DNA of 64,000 nucleotides from Tetrapisispora phaffii CBS 4417 (taxonomy: Eukaryota > Ascomycota > Saccharomycetes > Saccharomycetales > Saccharomycetaceae), in NCBI RefSeq assembly GCF_000236905.1, contig NC_016534.1, positions 124,001 through 188,000 on the forward strand, in the 5' to 3' direction. Position 1 is the first letter of the stretch. Every line of letters starts with the position of its first letter. Under the pieces are notes generated by a model. It was not told the DNA's origin. It saw nothing but the letters and a program-made list of their open reading frames with translations, and did no database searches. Shown one piece after another: positions 50,781 to 60,900 of this stretch. A program made the position numbers and the translations under genes.

Positions 50781-50967
50781 ATTATATGAGATATTATATT
50801 ATTCTATTATTATTACGTTTCTATTTCTTTGTATATTTTTGAATAAAGAGTTTTAGTTAATATCATTTTTTTTAAATTAAGCATTTAATATAATACAGTT
50901 GTTGATTCAGTTTTAGGCCATATATGCAGTAGTGTCCTTAATGGAATGTTTATGGAATTACGTGAAC

Positions 50968-51465
50968 CTATTCATTTTCCTCCTCGTCAACAAATTCTGT
51001 CACTTCAACTTCTTCCAATATAAGGTTACTCAACGGGTCTACTAAGACTTCATTAGTGATTTCATCAAATTCCAATCTTTCATCATTCTCAGAAAAATAT
51101 TGAGATACATCAGCTTCTTCTATTATTAAATTTGAAACGATTTCTTCGAACTTCGGTATATCGTAATCAGTTCCCTTTATTATAAGCCACATGTCTAAAC
51201 AACATCTCAAAACGTTTTTATCCACTGTTTTATTCCTATTTTCCCATCTATTAAATACTTGTTGGCACATGCTGCTCGCTAAAGAAGAAAATATTCTATT
51301 TTTGGCTATAGACTCATATATCACCGATAATGAGTCTGAAAACTCGTTGAGAAGCTCTGGATTTTCTGTAAAATTATTCAAAAATACAATTAGAATATCG
51401 TCATCTATAATAATTTCATCAATAGACATATTTTGTGAAGAATGAATAACCACTATTGTTTTCAT
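50968..51465 (-). CDS. Unrecognised acidic protein (orphan)
   Basis: An ORF of 165 residues, or 153 if the second Met at 51429 is used (MSIDEIIIDDDILIVFLNNF). Composition is protein-like: predicted helices (ELLNEFSDSLSVIYESIAKNRIFSSLASSMCQQVFNRWENR and similar), three Cys, and an acidic C-terminus repeating LILEEVEV and FVDEEENE. No signal peptide or membrane span is visible. I do not recognise a family, and S. cerevisiae has no matching gene between CWH43 and YCR016W that I know of. The opposite-strand ORF over it is shorter and less protein-like. It is convergent with CWH43 (187 bp apart) and faces away from the transporter gene. Confidence 0.55.
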   Translation of the reverse strand: MKTIVVIHSSQNMSIDEIIIDDDILIVFLNNFTENPELLNEFSDSLSVIYESIAKNRIFSSLASSMCQQVFNRWENRNKTVDKNVLRCCLDMWLIIKGTDYDIPKFEEIVSNLIIEEADVSQYFSENDERLEFDEITNEVLVDPLSNLILEEVEVTEFVDEEENE

Positions 51466-52002
51466 TATATGACTTTATCAAACTAGAACACTAAATTAGG
51501 TATCTTTTCAAGCTCATCGAAGTAAATTTTTATACTGAAATATGATTTCGCTATGAGCGCTAAAGTTTTAAAGGCGGCCTCAAATAATATACACCAGTTA
51601 ATTTTTAAAACAAATATATGAAAAATGTAATAATAGAAAAGGTTTTATAATTAGGATTTTAATCTTAACATAAACACTATCAGATCAATTGATAATTTAT
51701 AAAAGGTTTCGAATACTTGGTAGTTAAACCAATTAAGAATTTTAAAAATAATTAAAAAATACTTGTTATTATTATTATCTATATCAATATAATTATAATT
51801 ATATATTTTATCAAGATTATATTTAAAGGGCAGGGGGGGCATAACAGAACATTTTAGTTAAAATGTTCTTTGAATTAGTGAGTTCGTTAAATATTTAATG
51901 TTTTCATAATTTATCATTAATAGTTTTGTTTTTGAAGTTGTTTTGTTTTTTCTGTGTTCAATGTATAAAATGAAATGTTCTGCTCGAACAAATTTTAATT
52001 CA
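51466..52002. other. Intergenic region orphan ORF-HGT1-like
   Basis: Extremely AT-rich, with a G7 run at about 51833-51839. It holds the promoter of the orphan ORF (read leftwards) and the transporter 3' flank. No gene is supported. Confidence 0.5.
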
Positions 52003-53682
52003 TCAAATTGAGTCATTATCAGAAGAGCCTTCGAAATGTGTTGTTATTGGTTTTTCGTCATTGTATGGGGAACCTTCGACGAATTCAGTGGATCCTTCAG
52101 AACCACCCTTTTCTAATGGTTCAACATCCAATTGTGGAATAATAACATCTGGAACCCAAGATTTTGTTCTCCAAGCTGGTAAGTTGGCAGCCCACATCAT
52201 ATCAATTTCTTCTAAACTCTTACCTTTTGTTTCTGGGAACATGAAGTAAGTCTGGATAGTTAAGGCAACGGAGAAAACACCGAATACGATGTATGTTTTC
52301 CAGGTAATGTTTTTGAAAGCACTTGGAACAAATAAAGCGATGGCGAAGTTGAAAATCCAATTAACTGAAGTAGATAAAGCGGAACCCTTAGCTCTTTCTT
52401 TATTATTAAAGATTTCAGAACAGTATAACCAGATACCAACACCCCATGTTGGAGCGAAAGAACAAACGAATAAGTAACAACAAGCAATGACACCGTCAGC
52501 GGCACTTTTGTTCTCATCCGGGATTCTAATACGGACAGTATCATCGCCCTCAAAACCATCTGGAGCAGGGATTGAGTAGGTGGCTAGTAGACCTGAAACA
52601 GCAAATAACCAGGAGAACATCAAAACACCACCAATTAATAACAATGGTCTTCTACCGACTTTATCGACTAAAAACAATGCTGGAATGGTCATGACCACGT
52701 TTAAAACATATTGGATTGAACATGAAACCAAAGTGTTATTACCAGTGTGACCAGCCATTTCGAAAATGTAGACAATATAATACATCATAACATTCATACC
52801 ACATAACTGTTGCCACATTTGAGCAGACATACCAACGATAGTTTTACGGATAGTCTTCTTTTTGAATAAATCAATGTAACCGAAGTCGGAATTAGCAACA
52901 TCTTCATTAACAGCCTGTTTCATTTCTTCGACTTGAAGAGCAACTTCTTCAGTCATAGTATCCTTGGTGGTGTTGTTAATTCTAGTGATAACATTAATAC
53001 ATTCATCCCAATTACCTTTATTACCTAACCATCTTGGAGATTCTGGGATAAAGAACGTGCAGACCAGTAAAATAAAGCCCGGGACCATTTGGAGACCCCA
53101 AGTTATTCTGAAAGAAGCAGAGCTGTCTAAGAAACTGCAACCGTAACCGATGTAAAATAAGATCATAATACCGAAAGTGACGGAGAATTGGAATAAACTA
53201 CCGATCAAACCTCTAATTTTTGGTGGCGCAATTTCGGAACAGTAAACTGGAGCAGCAGAAGAACCAAAACCAACACCAATACCTGAAATCAAACGACCAC
53301 AGACTAACATAGCGACATTATGAGAAGCACATTGAATAACGGCACCAATGATCCAGAAAGTAGCACAGAGATGTAAAGAAACTCTTCTTCCGAAGGCTTC
53401 TGAGATAGTTGGAGAGATTAAAGAACCGACAAAAGAACCAGCAGACATTGAAGCCGTGATACCACCTTGAATGGTGGCATCAGGAGAGCCGAAGTACTTC
53501 TTATAAGGGGCAGTGCCTAACATTGATGACATTGAAGAAATATCGAAAACCAACATAAGACCTGAAATACAGGAAATGATGGCAATGAAGTAAACATTGT
53601 AAATTTTTGGGAACTTCTTATACAAAGAACCTTCGAATTGCACATTCCTCAAAAGTATCTTGTCCTTTGTTGAAGATTTCAT
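52003..53682 (-). CDS. HGT1: High-affinity sugar transporter, Kluyveromyces Hgt1 type
   Basis: MFS sugar porter of 559 residues with about twelve spans. Sugar-porter signatures are present: EAFGRRVSLH between early spans, GFGSSAAPVYCSEIAPPK, PESPRWLG before the central loop, DKVGRRPLLL, and PETKGKSLEEID at the end. The sequence resembles the K. lactis high-affinity glucose transporter Hgt1 far more than S. cerevisiae Hxt proteins, for example in the tracts LQMVPGFILL and AQMWQQLCGMNVMMYYIVYIF. The N-terminus is short and cytosolic; the tail (about 515-559) is hydrophilic with Glu/Ser-rich segments. It sits between CWH43 and YCR016W, where S. cerevisiae has no such gene. Exact substrate (glucose, galactose or other) is not shown by sequence. 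Confidence 0.88.
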   Translation of the reverse strand: MKSSTKDKILLRNVQFEGSLYKKFPKIYNVYFIAIISCISGLMLVFDISSMSSMLGTAPYKKYFGSPDATIQGGITASMSAGSFVGSLISPTISEAFGRRVSLHLCATFWIIGAVIQCASHNVAMLVCGRLISGIGVGFGSSAAPVYCSEIAPPKIRGLIGSLFQFSVTFGIMILFYIGYGCSFLDSSASFRITWGLQMVPGFILLVCTFFIPESPRWLGNKGNWDECINVITRINNTTKDTMTEEVALQVEEMKQAVNEDVANSDFGYIDLFKKKTIRKTIVGMSAQMWQQLCGMNVMMYYIVYIFEMAGHTGNNTLVSCSIQYVLNVVMTIPALFLVDKVGRRPLLLIGGVLMFSWLFAVSGLLATYSIPAPDGFEGDDTVRIRIPDENKSAADGVIACCYLFVCSFAPTWGVGIWLYCSEIFNNKERAKGSALSTSVNWIFNFAIALFVPSAFKNITWKTYIVFGVFSVALTIQTYFMFPETKGKSLEEIDMMWAANLPAWRTKSWVPDVIIPQLDVEPLEKGGSEGSTEFVEGSPYNDEKPITTHFEGSSDNDSI

Positions 53683-55609
53683 TATAAATATATTATAACG
53701 ATAATATTATTTTTGTTTTCTGTTTTGTCTTCAGATGAATTTCACTTCAAAAAAGAAAGAGAAACAGTCAACTGGAAAATGAATAAAGACTAATATGTTT
53801 TATTCGCCGATGATTCTATCAGATGAAATGACAAGAGATGCAATAAGAAACGAATGATGGATACAAATTATAAATTCAGAAAGAGAAAAACTTTGAGTTG
53901 AGTAAGAATATGCCACCATTTTATATGTTTTCAAAGATCTTGAAAAACTGTCTTGGAGAATCAAAGCTAGAATCTGACAGTCATGAAGTATCTGAAAACA
54001 TCGAACATTAAATTAACAACAACGCATTATCATCAACGACAATAGTTTGCTGGTGTTTGATCTATGTCTATGTTGATTAAGCTAGTAAAACTGAAAATAA
54101 ATAAATATTTATATTGTTCTTGATGTTCGAAATAGATATATACTCATCACGTAAGCAAAGAACCACGGCTGGCATCCGTCCATATGGTGAGACGACTCAA
54201 AATAATAGCTAAGTGTGCTAATAAGATGAACATACGAAACTAAACGAAATGGAAAAGTATGGGGTCAAGAGACTTTTCTGTCCTTTATTACGTATCTATT
54301 TATCACATGCCATGTGTCATTTCGTTTTCGTATTTCGTTTTCTGTTTTCGGTTTTGGCGTCGACTCGATGTATTAGGATCTGTGCAAAAGAATGCAAGAA
54401 CTTACTACCAGCTCTATTATCCAGCATCCTCATTTCCCCCTCCTTCCCTCGAGCCTCTGCCGTCTCTGAATAATACGCGCACAAGAAACTGCGTTTACGA
54501 AAACACTAACGAAACAGAGAGCATGACTACACGGACTACTGGCAGTGGCAGTCACACGCCCGCAGAAAAAACAAGAAATAAGAATAACAAGCAACGAAGA
54601 GCGAACCTAAAACGGAAGTCGAGTGTTCGTCAGGGGATATCTCCGAGAAAAACCATTGTTCTACTAAAATGGTCCGTTCTTGGTAGTTTAGATCTCGGCT
54701 GCAAAAGAGGCCAATAAGAACAATCCATCGTACGAAAACAAAACGTCTGAGAGAATGGCAGTCAGACAAACGGCTCGCACGCCCCCCACATTTCTTTTTC
54801 CTTTTTGGGAGAAGACCATCGCAGCCGCCCGTCAGGACTTTTGTTGCCAACAGAGAAGTGTGCGCGGCGTGGCTGTTCTACGCTGCTTGTCAGTAAACCA
54901 AACCATGAAAACACAGTGCGTGTGGCGGGTTATTTGTTCCTCCACTAGAATCACCGTACACCCCGATGATTAAACTCCAACACTCTCGCACTCGCACTTC
55001 GCCCCCCCCCCACCCAAATCTTCTTTCTTCCCCGCAATATTTTTCTGTTTTGCAATTGTCTCATTACATCGTCAGTACGGCGGAAACATAGTAGTAGTGG
55101 GGGGTATGGGTGTTAGGTATGGTCTCTTAAAAACATACAACCCGTAACACCTAATTACAATGATACACGGTCTTGATAAGCGAGCAATACACATCATAAA
55201 TACGATGCCTCTCTCGGTAGTGACTTCACCGCTTCGAGTTCAAGAATAGTGCAAATATTCGTATTTTATCGAACGACACTGTTGTTTAGCATTTACAATG
55301 AACGATTAAGAAACCCGTTTTAACTTTACATGCGTTTCACATCTTTCAGTTGATCCATGACCTCGCTTGGTACTGTTCCGGGACTTGTTTCCCGCTCTCA
55401 CTTCCAACCGTCTCAGTTCACTGGATTGATGGCGGTTTTTATTGAATAATACGATTCATGGTGACCATATGCTTTCACAGATCTTTGCGACTGTCACTGC
55501 TCTGCAAAGCTAGAATAAGTTTATTGCATATTGGTTTTTTACGATGGGCTCATATCTTAGTACTATAGAAATTATCTGGTTTATCTTACTAATCTATATA
55601 TATATTACA
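53683..55609. other. Long region upstream of HGT1-like gene with GC-rich island
   Basis: A 1.9-kb spacer, the longest in the window. About 53683-54240 is AT-rich. From about 54250 to 55110 the sequence is GC-rich, with overlapping short ORFs on both strands that look like composition artefacts. It includes a C10 run (55002-55011) and a telomere-like, Rap1-type GT-rich block (55098-55120). From 55110 to 55609 it is mixed. CTO1 (YCR015C), expected near YCR016W and POL4, is absent. Confidence 0.5.
55104..55113 (-). promoter_or_regulatory. Rap1-type motif in a telomere-like GT-rich block
   Basis: The minus strand reads ACACCCATAC, a Rap1 consensus match. On the + strand the surrounding block is G/T-rich and includes GGTATGGGTGT and TTAGGTATGG, which resemble budding-yeast telomere units. 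The nearest start codons are more than 1.3 kb away on either side, so a conventional promoter role is uncertain. Confidence 0.45.
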
Positions 55610-56488
55610 CTAGTCGAAACTCTTCAAATTCATTACGGATTCGAATGCATCAAGTTCTTCTCGGTTATGATCTTCCGGTTTCTTCTTCATCACAGTAAGC
55701 CATGTCTCTAACATTTTTCTAGCCCTCCTTACTTCGTCCTTGTTTGGTGGTAAGACTAATTTGGTTTCTGTTGGTTTCTCGCTGTCTACAGATGGTGTTG
55801 TGTTCTTGGTCTTGTCTTCGGATCCGTCGGCATCTTTTTTTTCTTCTTCGGTGGCATCGCCTTCAACTAGTTTCGCCATTTGTATTTCCTGTTCATCAAT
55901 AAAATCGTTCCAACTGATTATCTTCTTTTGACATTCTTCCACAAGTTGTTTCTTGGAAAAGCCATTCAGCAATTCAAAATAATCAAACAGCAACTGATTC
56001 AGTTCAACGGGAATCAACTCAATGTTGAAAAAATGCTTCAATAACCAATTCTGTTTCTGTTTAGAAAATTTCCAAACTTCGATTACACCACCATCATCAT
56101 CTGTTTTCTTATTAAATATTGATAAATTAGCCGACACAAAATCAAGTTTTTTCACTGGCTCAGGCAATTCATCATTGATCTTCCCTAGATAAAATTCAAT
56201 CAAGTATTTAACTTGATCTCTTAGTATCCTTGGCTTAGAGTCTCTTTCACTTTTCTTAACTTTGATTTTATTCCTTTGGCTATCTTTAGTGTTCTTGCTC
56301 ACTTTATTTTCTTTACCTTTGGACAACGTCTTGTTGATGATTTGTTTTTTCTGTCTCTTGGTTAAAGAGCCAGTCGATAAATGAGTGGTGACATTCAATG
56401 GATCTTCATTCACATCAATACCTTCCGCTTTCTGCGCATCCTTGACAATATTAATACGTTTCCATGCTGGGATATGTAGGTTACTCAT
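55610..56488 (-). CDS. Nucleolar protein of unknown function (YCR016W-like)
   Basis: Protein of 292 residues, matching S. cerevisiae YCR016W (290 residues), a nucleolar protein whose role is not established. The N-terminus MSNLHIPAWKRINIV is followed by a very basic stretch (about 45-95, KRQKKQIINKTLSKGKENK), typical of nucleolar proteins. The conserved core lies at about 100-200 (LRDQVKYLIEFYLGKINDELPEPVKKLDF, VWKFSKQKQNWLLKHFF). An acidic Lys/Glu linker precedes the conserved C-terminus EVRRARKMLETWLTVM. PAC and RRPE elements upstream place it with ribosome-biogenesis genes. In S. cerevisiae it also lies near POL4 and CWH43. Confidence 0.9.
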   Translation of the reverse strand: MSNLHIPAWKRINIVKDAQKAEGIDVNEDPLNVTTHLSTGSLTKRQKKQIINKTLSKGKENKVSKNTKDSQRNKIKVKKSERDSKPRILRDQVKYLIEFYLGKINDELPEPVKKLDFVSANLSIFNKKTDDDGGVIEVWKFSKQKQNWLLKHFFNIELIPVELNQLLFDYFELLNGFSKKQLVEECQKKIISWNDFIDEQEIQMAKLVEGDATEEEKKDADGSEDKTKNTTPSVDSEKPTETKLVLPPNKDEVRRARKMLETWLTVMKKKPEDHNREELDAFESVMNLKSFD

Positions 56489-57279
56489 TTTCTAATTCAA
56501 TGTACACAATCTAGTATCCTCAAGTATATTTTAACTCGACTATACAGTGAAACAGTTCAGATGATGGAAATACTGCTTATCGACGATACAAATTGTCCTT
56601 TTCCTTTATATATGTTTCACACTTAACAAACTCATCTCAGCTCATCACTAAAAAATTTTCAAAAAATATTGTTCATTTTTCTACACCAGCGAAGAAACCG
56701 ATTAACTACTGAAAAAGTTACGTTTTAAGGCCTTGAGGTATATAAGACTATTATTCTAATTAAATCGAGTTAATATAAAATTGTAACACAAGAATTGCAT
56801 ATCTATATATGTGTGTGTTGTGGATGTGCATATTGAGAAGCAGACTTATAATTAAACATCGTTAAATAGTCTCTTTTGCATAATTACTGCGATTTTCTTG
56901 TTTCCACCGTTGGTTTTTCTCTCTGACCAAGTCAACAATACTTTATACCTGTGACAATGTTTCCCTGAATTTTGTTTGCTTAATTTGTGACATCAAAGCA
57001 AACACTTGAAAATAGCTATATTTACCTAAAATTCAAGCCTTCAATCAAACTCGAAAATTTCTCAACTGTGATGATTTTATTTCAAAAATTACATTAGGGG
57101 TACAACAATATATATACACCAATGTAAAAGAAAAATACCATTGGACATTTTTAAAAGTAAGTGCTTTATAAGTGATAACAATTTGTTACACAAGAATATG
57201 ACACACTCTCTGGAACATAATTATTTATGGTAATACTATAGTAGAGGGTACACGCCAATGTATATTAACGTAGTTCTAC
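56489..57279. other. Divergent promoter region YCR016W-like and POL4
   Basis: AT-rich, with paired PAC-like motifs and an RRPE at 56631-56661 on the YCR016W side. Nothing distinctive was seen on the POL4 side. A snoRNA may lie in the corresponding interval of S. cerevisiae, but I could not find a matching sequence here. Confidence 0.5.
56631..56661 (-). promoter_or_regulatory. PAC and RRPE elements upstream of YCR016W-like gene
   Basis: Read on the minus strand: TGAAAATTTTT (RRPE, 56651-56661), then GATGAG twice (56641-56646 and 56631-56636), 143-173 bp before the start codon at 56488. RRPE followed closely by PAC within 200 bp of the start is the classic ribosome-biogenesis promoter layout. 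Confidence 0.7.
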
Positions 57280-58977
57280 ATGCTGTTTTACAATAAAAAA
57301 TTTCTAATATTACCCAATGCTGAGTCATCTCATATGCAGTTTATTATTAAACTGATAAAGAAAAATGGAGGTGCTATTGTCAAGTGGGCCCCTGATGTAA
57401 TGAAAGTAATTGATCGGAGTTCAATTGTTTTGATTAATGATTCGTACGTAGACTCTAATAATAAATTGAAACAGTATGACATTTTTAAGAGAGAGTTAAG
57501 ACCTTGGCTAGTTACAGATTGGGAAAAGGTAGTAGATTACAGGCTAAACTGTGTTAATATTAAAAAGATACATACTTGGTTGGATAATGGAAACTTTAAA
57601 ATAACGTCTAACGATTTAATTGAAACTATTTCAGTAGAAAATTCAGGCAAAAGAGTTTTGGACTCTCAAAACGAATTAGAGTTAAGTTCAAATAAGAGGT
57701 TAAAGCAAAATGAGATGATAATTGATAACAATGATAACCCAATTGAAAACAAGAGTAATTCAGGAGAATCTACAAATCCGAAAAGAACTGAAATTAAATC
57801 AGTGACGTCTGATACTAATGATATTAGAGATAACAAATTTTTAGCTGATGCACTCCAAATACTATCGAAGAGATGTGGTTTAAAAGGAGAAAAATTTCGT
57901 GCAAGGAGTTATCAACTGGCAGCTGACTCGATTTTAAAAGCACAGTTCGCTATTAAATCAGGACACCAAGCTCAAAAAAACATGATGCATATAGGTCCTT
58001 CAATTTCTCGAAAAATTGATATTCTTTTAAAGGAAGGTACCTTACCAGGGTTATCAGTAAAATCAGAAAAAGACGACAATATCGCCTATTTCATGGGATG
58101 CCATAACATTGGAATAGGGCTTGCTAAAAAATGGGAACTGCTCAAAATTAAAACATTCAAAGAAGCATTAGAAAAGCAACCTACTGATTTTCAAACTACA
58201 TGGCCAACTCTATTCGGGATAAGTTACTATGAGGATTGGTCAAGACCCATAATGAGAGAAGAATGTGAAGAACATTTAAAGACTGTTCAAGATGAGTTAA
58301 GATTGATAGACAAGGATTGCAAGGTTGAACTTCAAGGTAGTTATAGAAGAGGAGCTAAAACCTGCGGCGACATAGATTTATTATTTTACAAAGAAGGTTG
58401 TGATGACATTGCTCAATTAGGAAAAGTTATTGAGGATTTGGCAATATCTCTATATGAAAGGAACTACGTCCAATGTTTCCTACTGTCTTCCTCAAAAATT
58501 GCTAATATTTTTGATGACAAGATTAATGAAAGGTATAAAGTGGCAGGCATCGAAAGAAAGTACCGTAAATCCAATGAAACCATTAAAAAGTTATTTCTTG
58601 GCGTTAAGCTTCCAAACAGAAACACTGACTCATTAAAATTAGATCCGAAAATGAAACTTAAAGATGATGATTTATTTTTGTCATTGAATAGCAAAGCTGG
58701 TGAATCGGTGTGTCGAAGAATGGATTTTTTCCTCTCCAGATGGTCAGAACTGGGAGCATGCAGAATACAATACACAGGATCAACAGATTATAATAGGAAA
58801 ATGAAAATAATTGCAATGAATAAATCAATGAAGATTTCTCCGCATGGGCTCTTTAAGGATGATGTTTTGCTTGAAAGCTTTGATGAGAGAAAAATCTTTG
58901 ACATTCTTAACATTAAATACGTGGAACCAGAACAGCGAGTAAACACTGTTACTTTATTACCTGACAAAATAAAATAA
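57280..58977 (+). CDS. POL4: DNA polymerase IV (family X)
   Basis: Family X DNA polymerase acting in gap filling during non-homologous end joining. It has 565 residues (582 in S. cerevisiae). An N-terminal BRCT domain (about 1-105) ends with PWLVTDWEKVVDYRLN. A linker follows, then the 8-kDa-like and helix-hairpin-helix region (about 185-335, FLADALQILSKRCGLKGEKFRARSYQLAA). The polymerase domain has GSYRRGAKTCGDIDLLFY with metal ligands D364 and D366, and the third Asp D482 in RRMDFF. It ends with CRIQYTGSTDYNRKM. Matches YCR014C, beside PGK1. Confidence 0.95.
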   Translation: MLFYNKKFLILPNAESSHMQFIIKLIKKNGGAIVKWAPDVMKVIDRSSIVLINDSYVDSNNKLKQYDIFKRELRPWLVTDWEKVVDYRLNCVNIKKIHTWLDNGNFKITSNDLIETISVENSGKRVLDSQNELELSSNKRLKQNEMIIDNNDNPIENKSNSGESTNPKRTEIKSVTSDTNDIRDNKFLADALQILSKRCGLKGEKFRARSYQLAADSILKAQFAIKSGHQAQKNMMHIGPSISRKIDILLKEGTLPGLSVKSEKDDNIAYFMGCHNIGIGLAKKWELLKIKTFKEALEKQPTDFQTTWPTLFGISYYEDWSRPIMREECEEHLKTVQDELRLIDKDCKVELQGSYRRGAKTCGDIDLLFYKEGCDDIAQLGKVIEDLAISLYERNYVQCFLLSSSKIANIFDDKINERYKVAGIERKYRKSNETIKKLFLGVKLPNRNTDSLKLDPKMKLKDDDLFLSLNSKAGESVCRRMDFFLSRWSELGACRIQYTGSTDYNRKMKIIAMNKSMKISPHGLFKDDVLLESFDERKIFDILNIKYVEPEQRVNTVTLLPDKIK

Positions 58978-59156
58978 ATAAATTTAATGCAATTTAATAA
59001 TAATCAAGATAATTTTAAAGTGATAATAAACAATGAATTATTTCATTAAATTTCGTTATTTATTCGTTTTATAAAATGATATATAGATTTAAAAAATAAG
59101 TTATTACTTTATTTCGTAATATAAAAAAGGTTAATTTTCAAATTTTTAAAGCTAAA

Positions 59157-60404
59157 TTATTTCTCAGATAAGAAAGCAACACCTGGTAAGACCTTACCTT
59201 CTAATAATTCTAAGGAAGCACCACCACCGGTAGAGACATGGGAGATCTTGTCAGTGACACCGTACTTCTTGGCAACAGTGGCAGTGTCACCACCACCGAT
59301 GATAACAGTGTTACCAGATTGACAAGAGGCAACGGCAGCATCTAATAAAGATTTGGTACCAGCAGCGAATTTTTCGAATTCGAAAACACCTGGTGGACCG
59401 TTCCAGACAATGGTTTTAGCTTCGGCAACGGTAGCAGCAAATAATTTTCTAGTTTCTGGACCGTTGTCTAGACCTTGCCAGCCAGCTGGGATACCTTCCT
59501 TGTCAGAGACAATCTTGGTGTTAGCGGTAGCGGAGAAGTCATCAGCAATGACGAAGTCAATTGGTAAGACGACCTTGACACCCTTAGCCTTAGCCTTTTC
59601 CATTAATTTTGGAACAATTTCGGCACCAGCTTCATCGAAGATGGAGTCACCAATTTGAGCGTTTTCGATAACCTTCTTGAAGGTGAAAGCCATACCACCA
59701 CCAATGATGATAGAGTCGACCTTGTCTAATAAGTTGTCAATTAATTGAATCTTATCAGCGACCTTAGCACCACCTAAGATGGCTAAGAATGGTCTCTTTG
59801 GGTTTTCCAAAGCCATAGCGAAGTATTTCAATTCCTTTTCTAATAAGAAACCAGCAGCTCTTTGTGGTAAGTCGAAACCAACCATGGAAGAGTGGGCTCT
59901 GTGAGCGGTACCGAAAGCATCGTTAATGTAAACATCAGCTAAAGAAGACAATTGCTTTCTGAAAGTGGCGACTTCATCGTCAGTGGCCTTGACTTTCTTA
60001 CCGTCAACCTTCTTGGAACCTTCTTCTTCGATGTGGTATCTTAAGTTTTCTAATAAGATAACGGAACCCTTTGGAGCAGCCTTACAAGCAGCCTCAACTT
60101 CAGGACCGACACAGTCGTTCAAGAATTCAACTGGCTTACCTAATAAAGTAGATAATTCAGCTTGAACTGGCTTCAAAGAGTACTTGGCGACTCTTTCACC
60201 ATTTGGTCTACCTAAATGAGAAGCTAAAACAACGTATTGAGCACCCTTTTCTAAAGCGTACTTGATTGTTGGTAAAGCAGCAACGATTCTTTGGTTAGAA
60301 GTGATCTTGTCACCATCTAATGGGACGTTGAAATCAACTCTGATGAAGACTCTCTTACCAGCTAAGTCTAAGTCGGTAACGGATAATTTAGAAGATAAAG
60401 ACAT
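59157..60404 (-). CDS. PGK1: 3-phosphoglycerate kinase
   Basis: Glycolytic enzyme that transfers phosphate from 1,3-bisphosphoglycerate to ADP in the cytosol. The start at 60404 (CAT at 60402-60404) gives 415 residues beginning [31 protein letters not shown], matching the family length of 416; a 15-codon upstream in-frame extension is not family-like. Visible features are the substrate-site arginine in [33 protein letters not shown], the nucleotide-site WNGPPGVFE and the C-terminal [11 protein letters not shown]. Codon use is highly biased, with TTA and TTG for Leu. A TATA-like TTATATAAAG lies about 100 bp upstream. Convergent with POL4, 179 bp apart. Confidence 0.98.
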   Translation of the reverse strand: MSLSSKLSVTDLDLAGKRVFIRVDFNVPLDGDKITSNQRIVAALPTIKYALEKGAQYVVLASHLGRPNGERVAKYSLKPVQAELSTLLGKPVEFLNDCVGPEVEAACKAAPKGSVILLENLRYHIEEEGSKKVDGKKVKATDDEVATFRKQLSSLADVYINDAFGTAHRAHSSMVGFDLPQRAAGFLLEKELKYFAMALENPKRPFLAILGGAKVADKIQLIDNLLDKVDSIIIGGGMAFTFKKVIENAQIGDSIFDEAGAEIVPKLMEKAKAKGVKVVLPIDFVIADDFSATANTKIVSDKEGIPAGWQGLDNGPETRKLFAATVAEAKTIVWNGPPGVFEFEKFAAGTKSLLDAAVASCQSGNTVIIGGGDTATVAKKYGVTDKISHVSTGGGASLELLEGKVLPGVAFLSEK

Positions 60405-60870
60405 TTTATAAATATTGGTTGGTTTCTTTGTAAATAAAGTTTTAAACATAAAAGAAAGAACAACAAGAAAAGTTATCGAATAAAAAAATAGTTAATAAAC
60501 TTATATAAAGTTAATGGTAAGAATTTTAATTGCATTGGATAAAGAAACTTGACGAATTTAAAAAATACTTCCTGACCTTTATATATATTGTATTGAATGA
60601 GGTTTAGTGAATGTGATCGAATTAATCAAATAATAGTAATTATAATATAACTCTTTTTTCTCTAGTTTTTAATTGTCAAACATTGACCTGGTTGTTGTTG
60701 TTGTTGCTTGAAATTTCGAAGAGAAATTTAAAAAGCTTTAGGCTTCTTGTATTGAGAAGAGACTACTAACGGAAAGGATGAACTAATACTAGAGGGAGAG
60801 AGTTAGATATTCTTAACACGGAGGACTTCCAACTTAGCCTTTAAAGCAACATACAATATGGCAGGACACA

Positions 60871-60900
60871 TATAGAGAAATATAGAGAAACATAGAGAAA
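60871..60900 (+). repeat. Three tandem 10-bp units in PGK1 upstream region
   Basis: TATAGAGAAA, TATAGAGAAA and CATAGAGAAA follow each other without gap. A degenerate fourth unit (CAAAAAGAAA) follows at 60901. The unit length is close to one helical turn, so bound factors would face the same side of DNA. Confidence 0.85.

Noticed and set aside
54531..54678. Two CGGANNA matches as Rgt1 sites for the transporter gene
   Set aside because: The motif is too short and only two copies occur in almost 2 kb; not above chance.
54249..54973. ORFs of 72-152 codons upstream of the HGT1-like gene
   Set aside because: Overlapping frames on both strands in a GC-rich island; no motif, and composition explains them.
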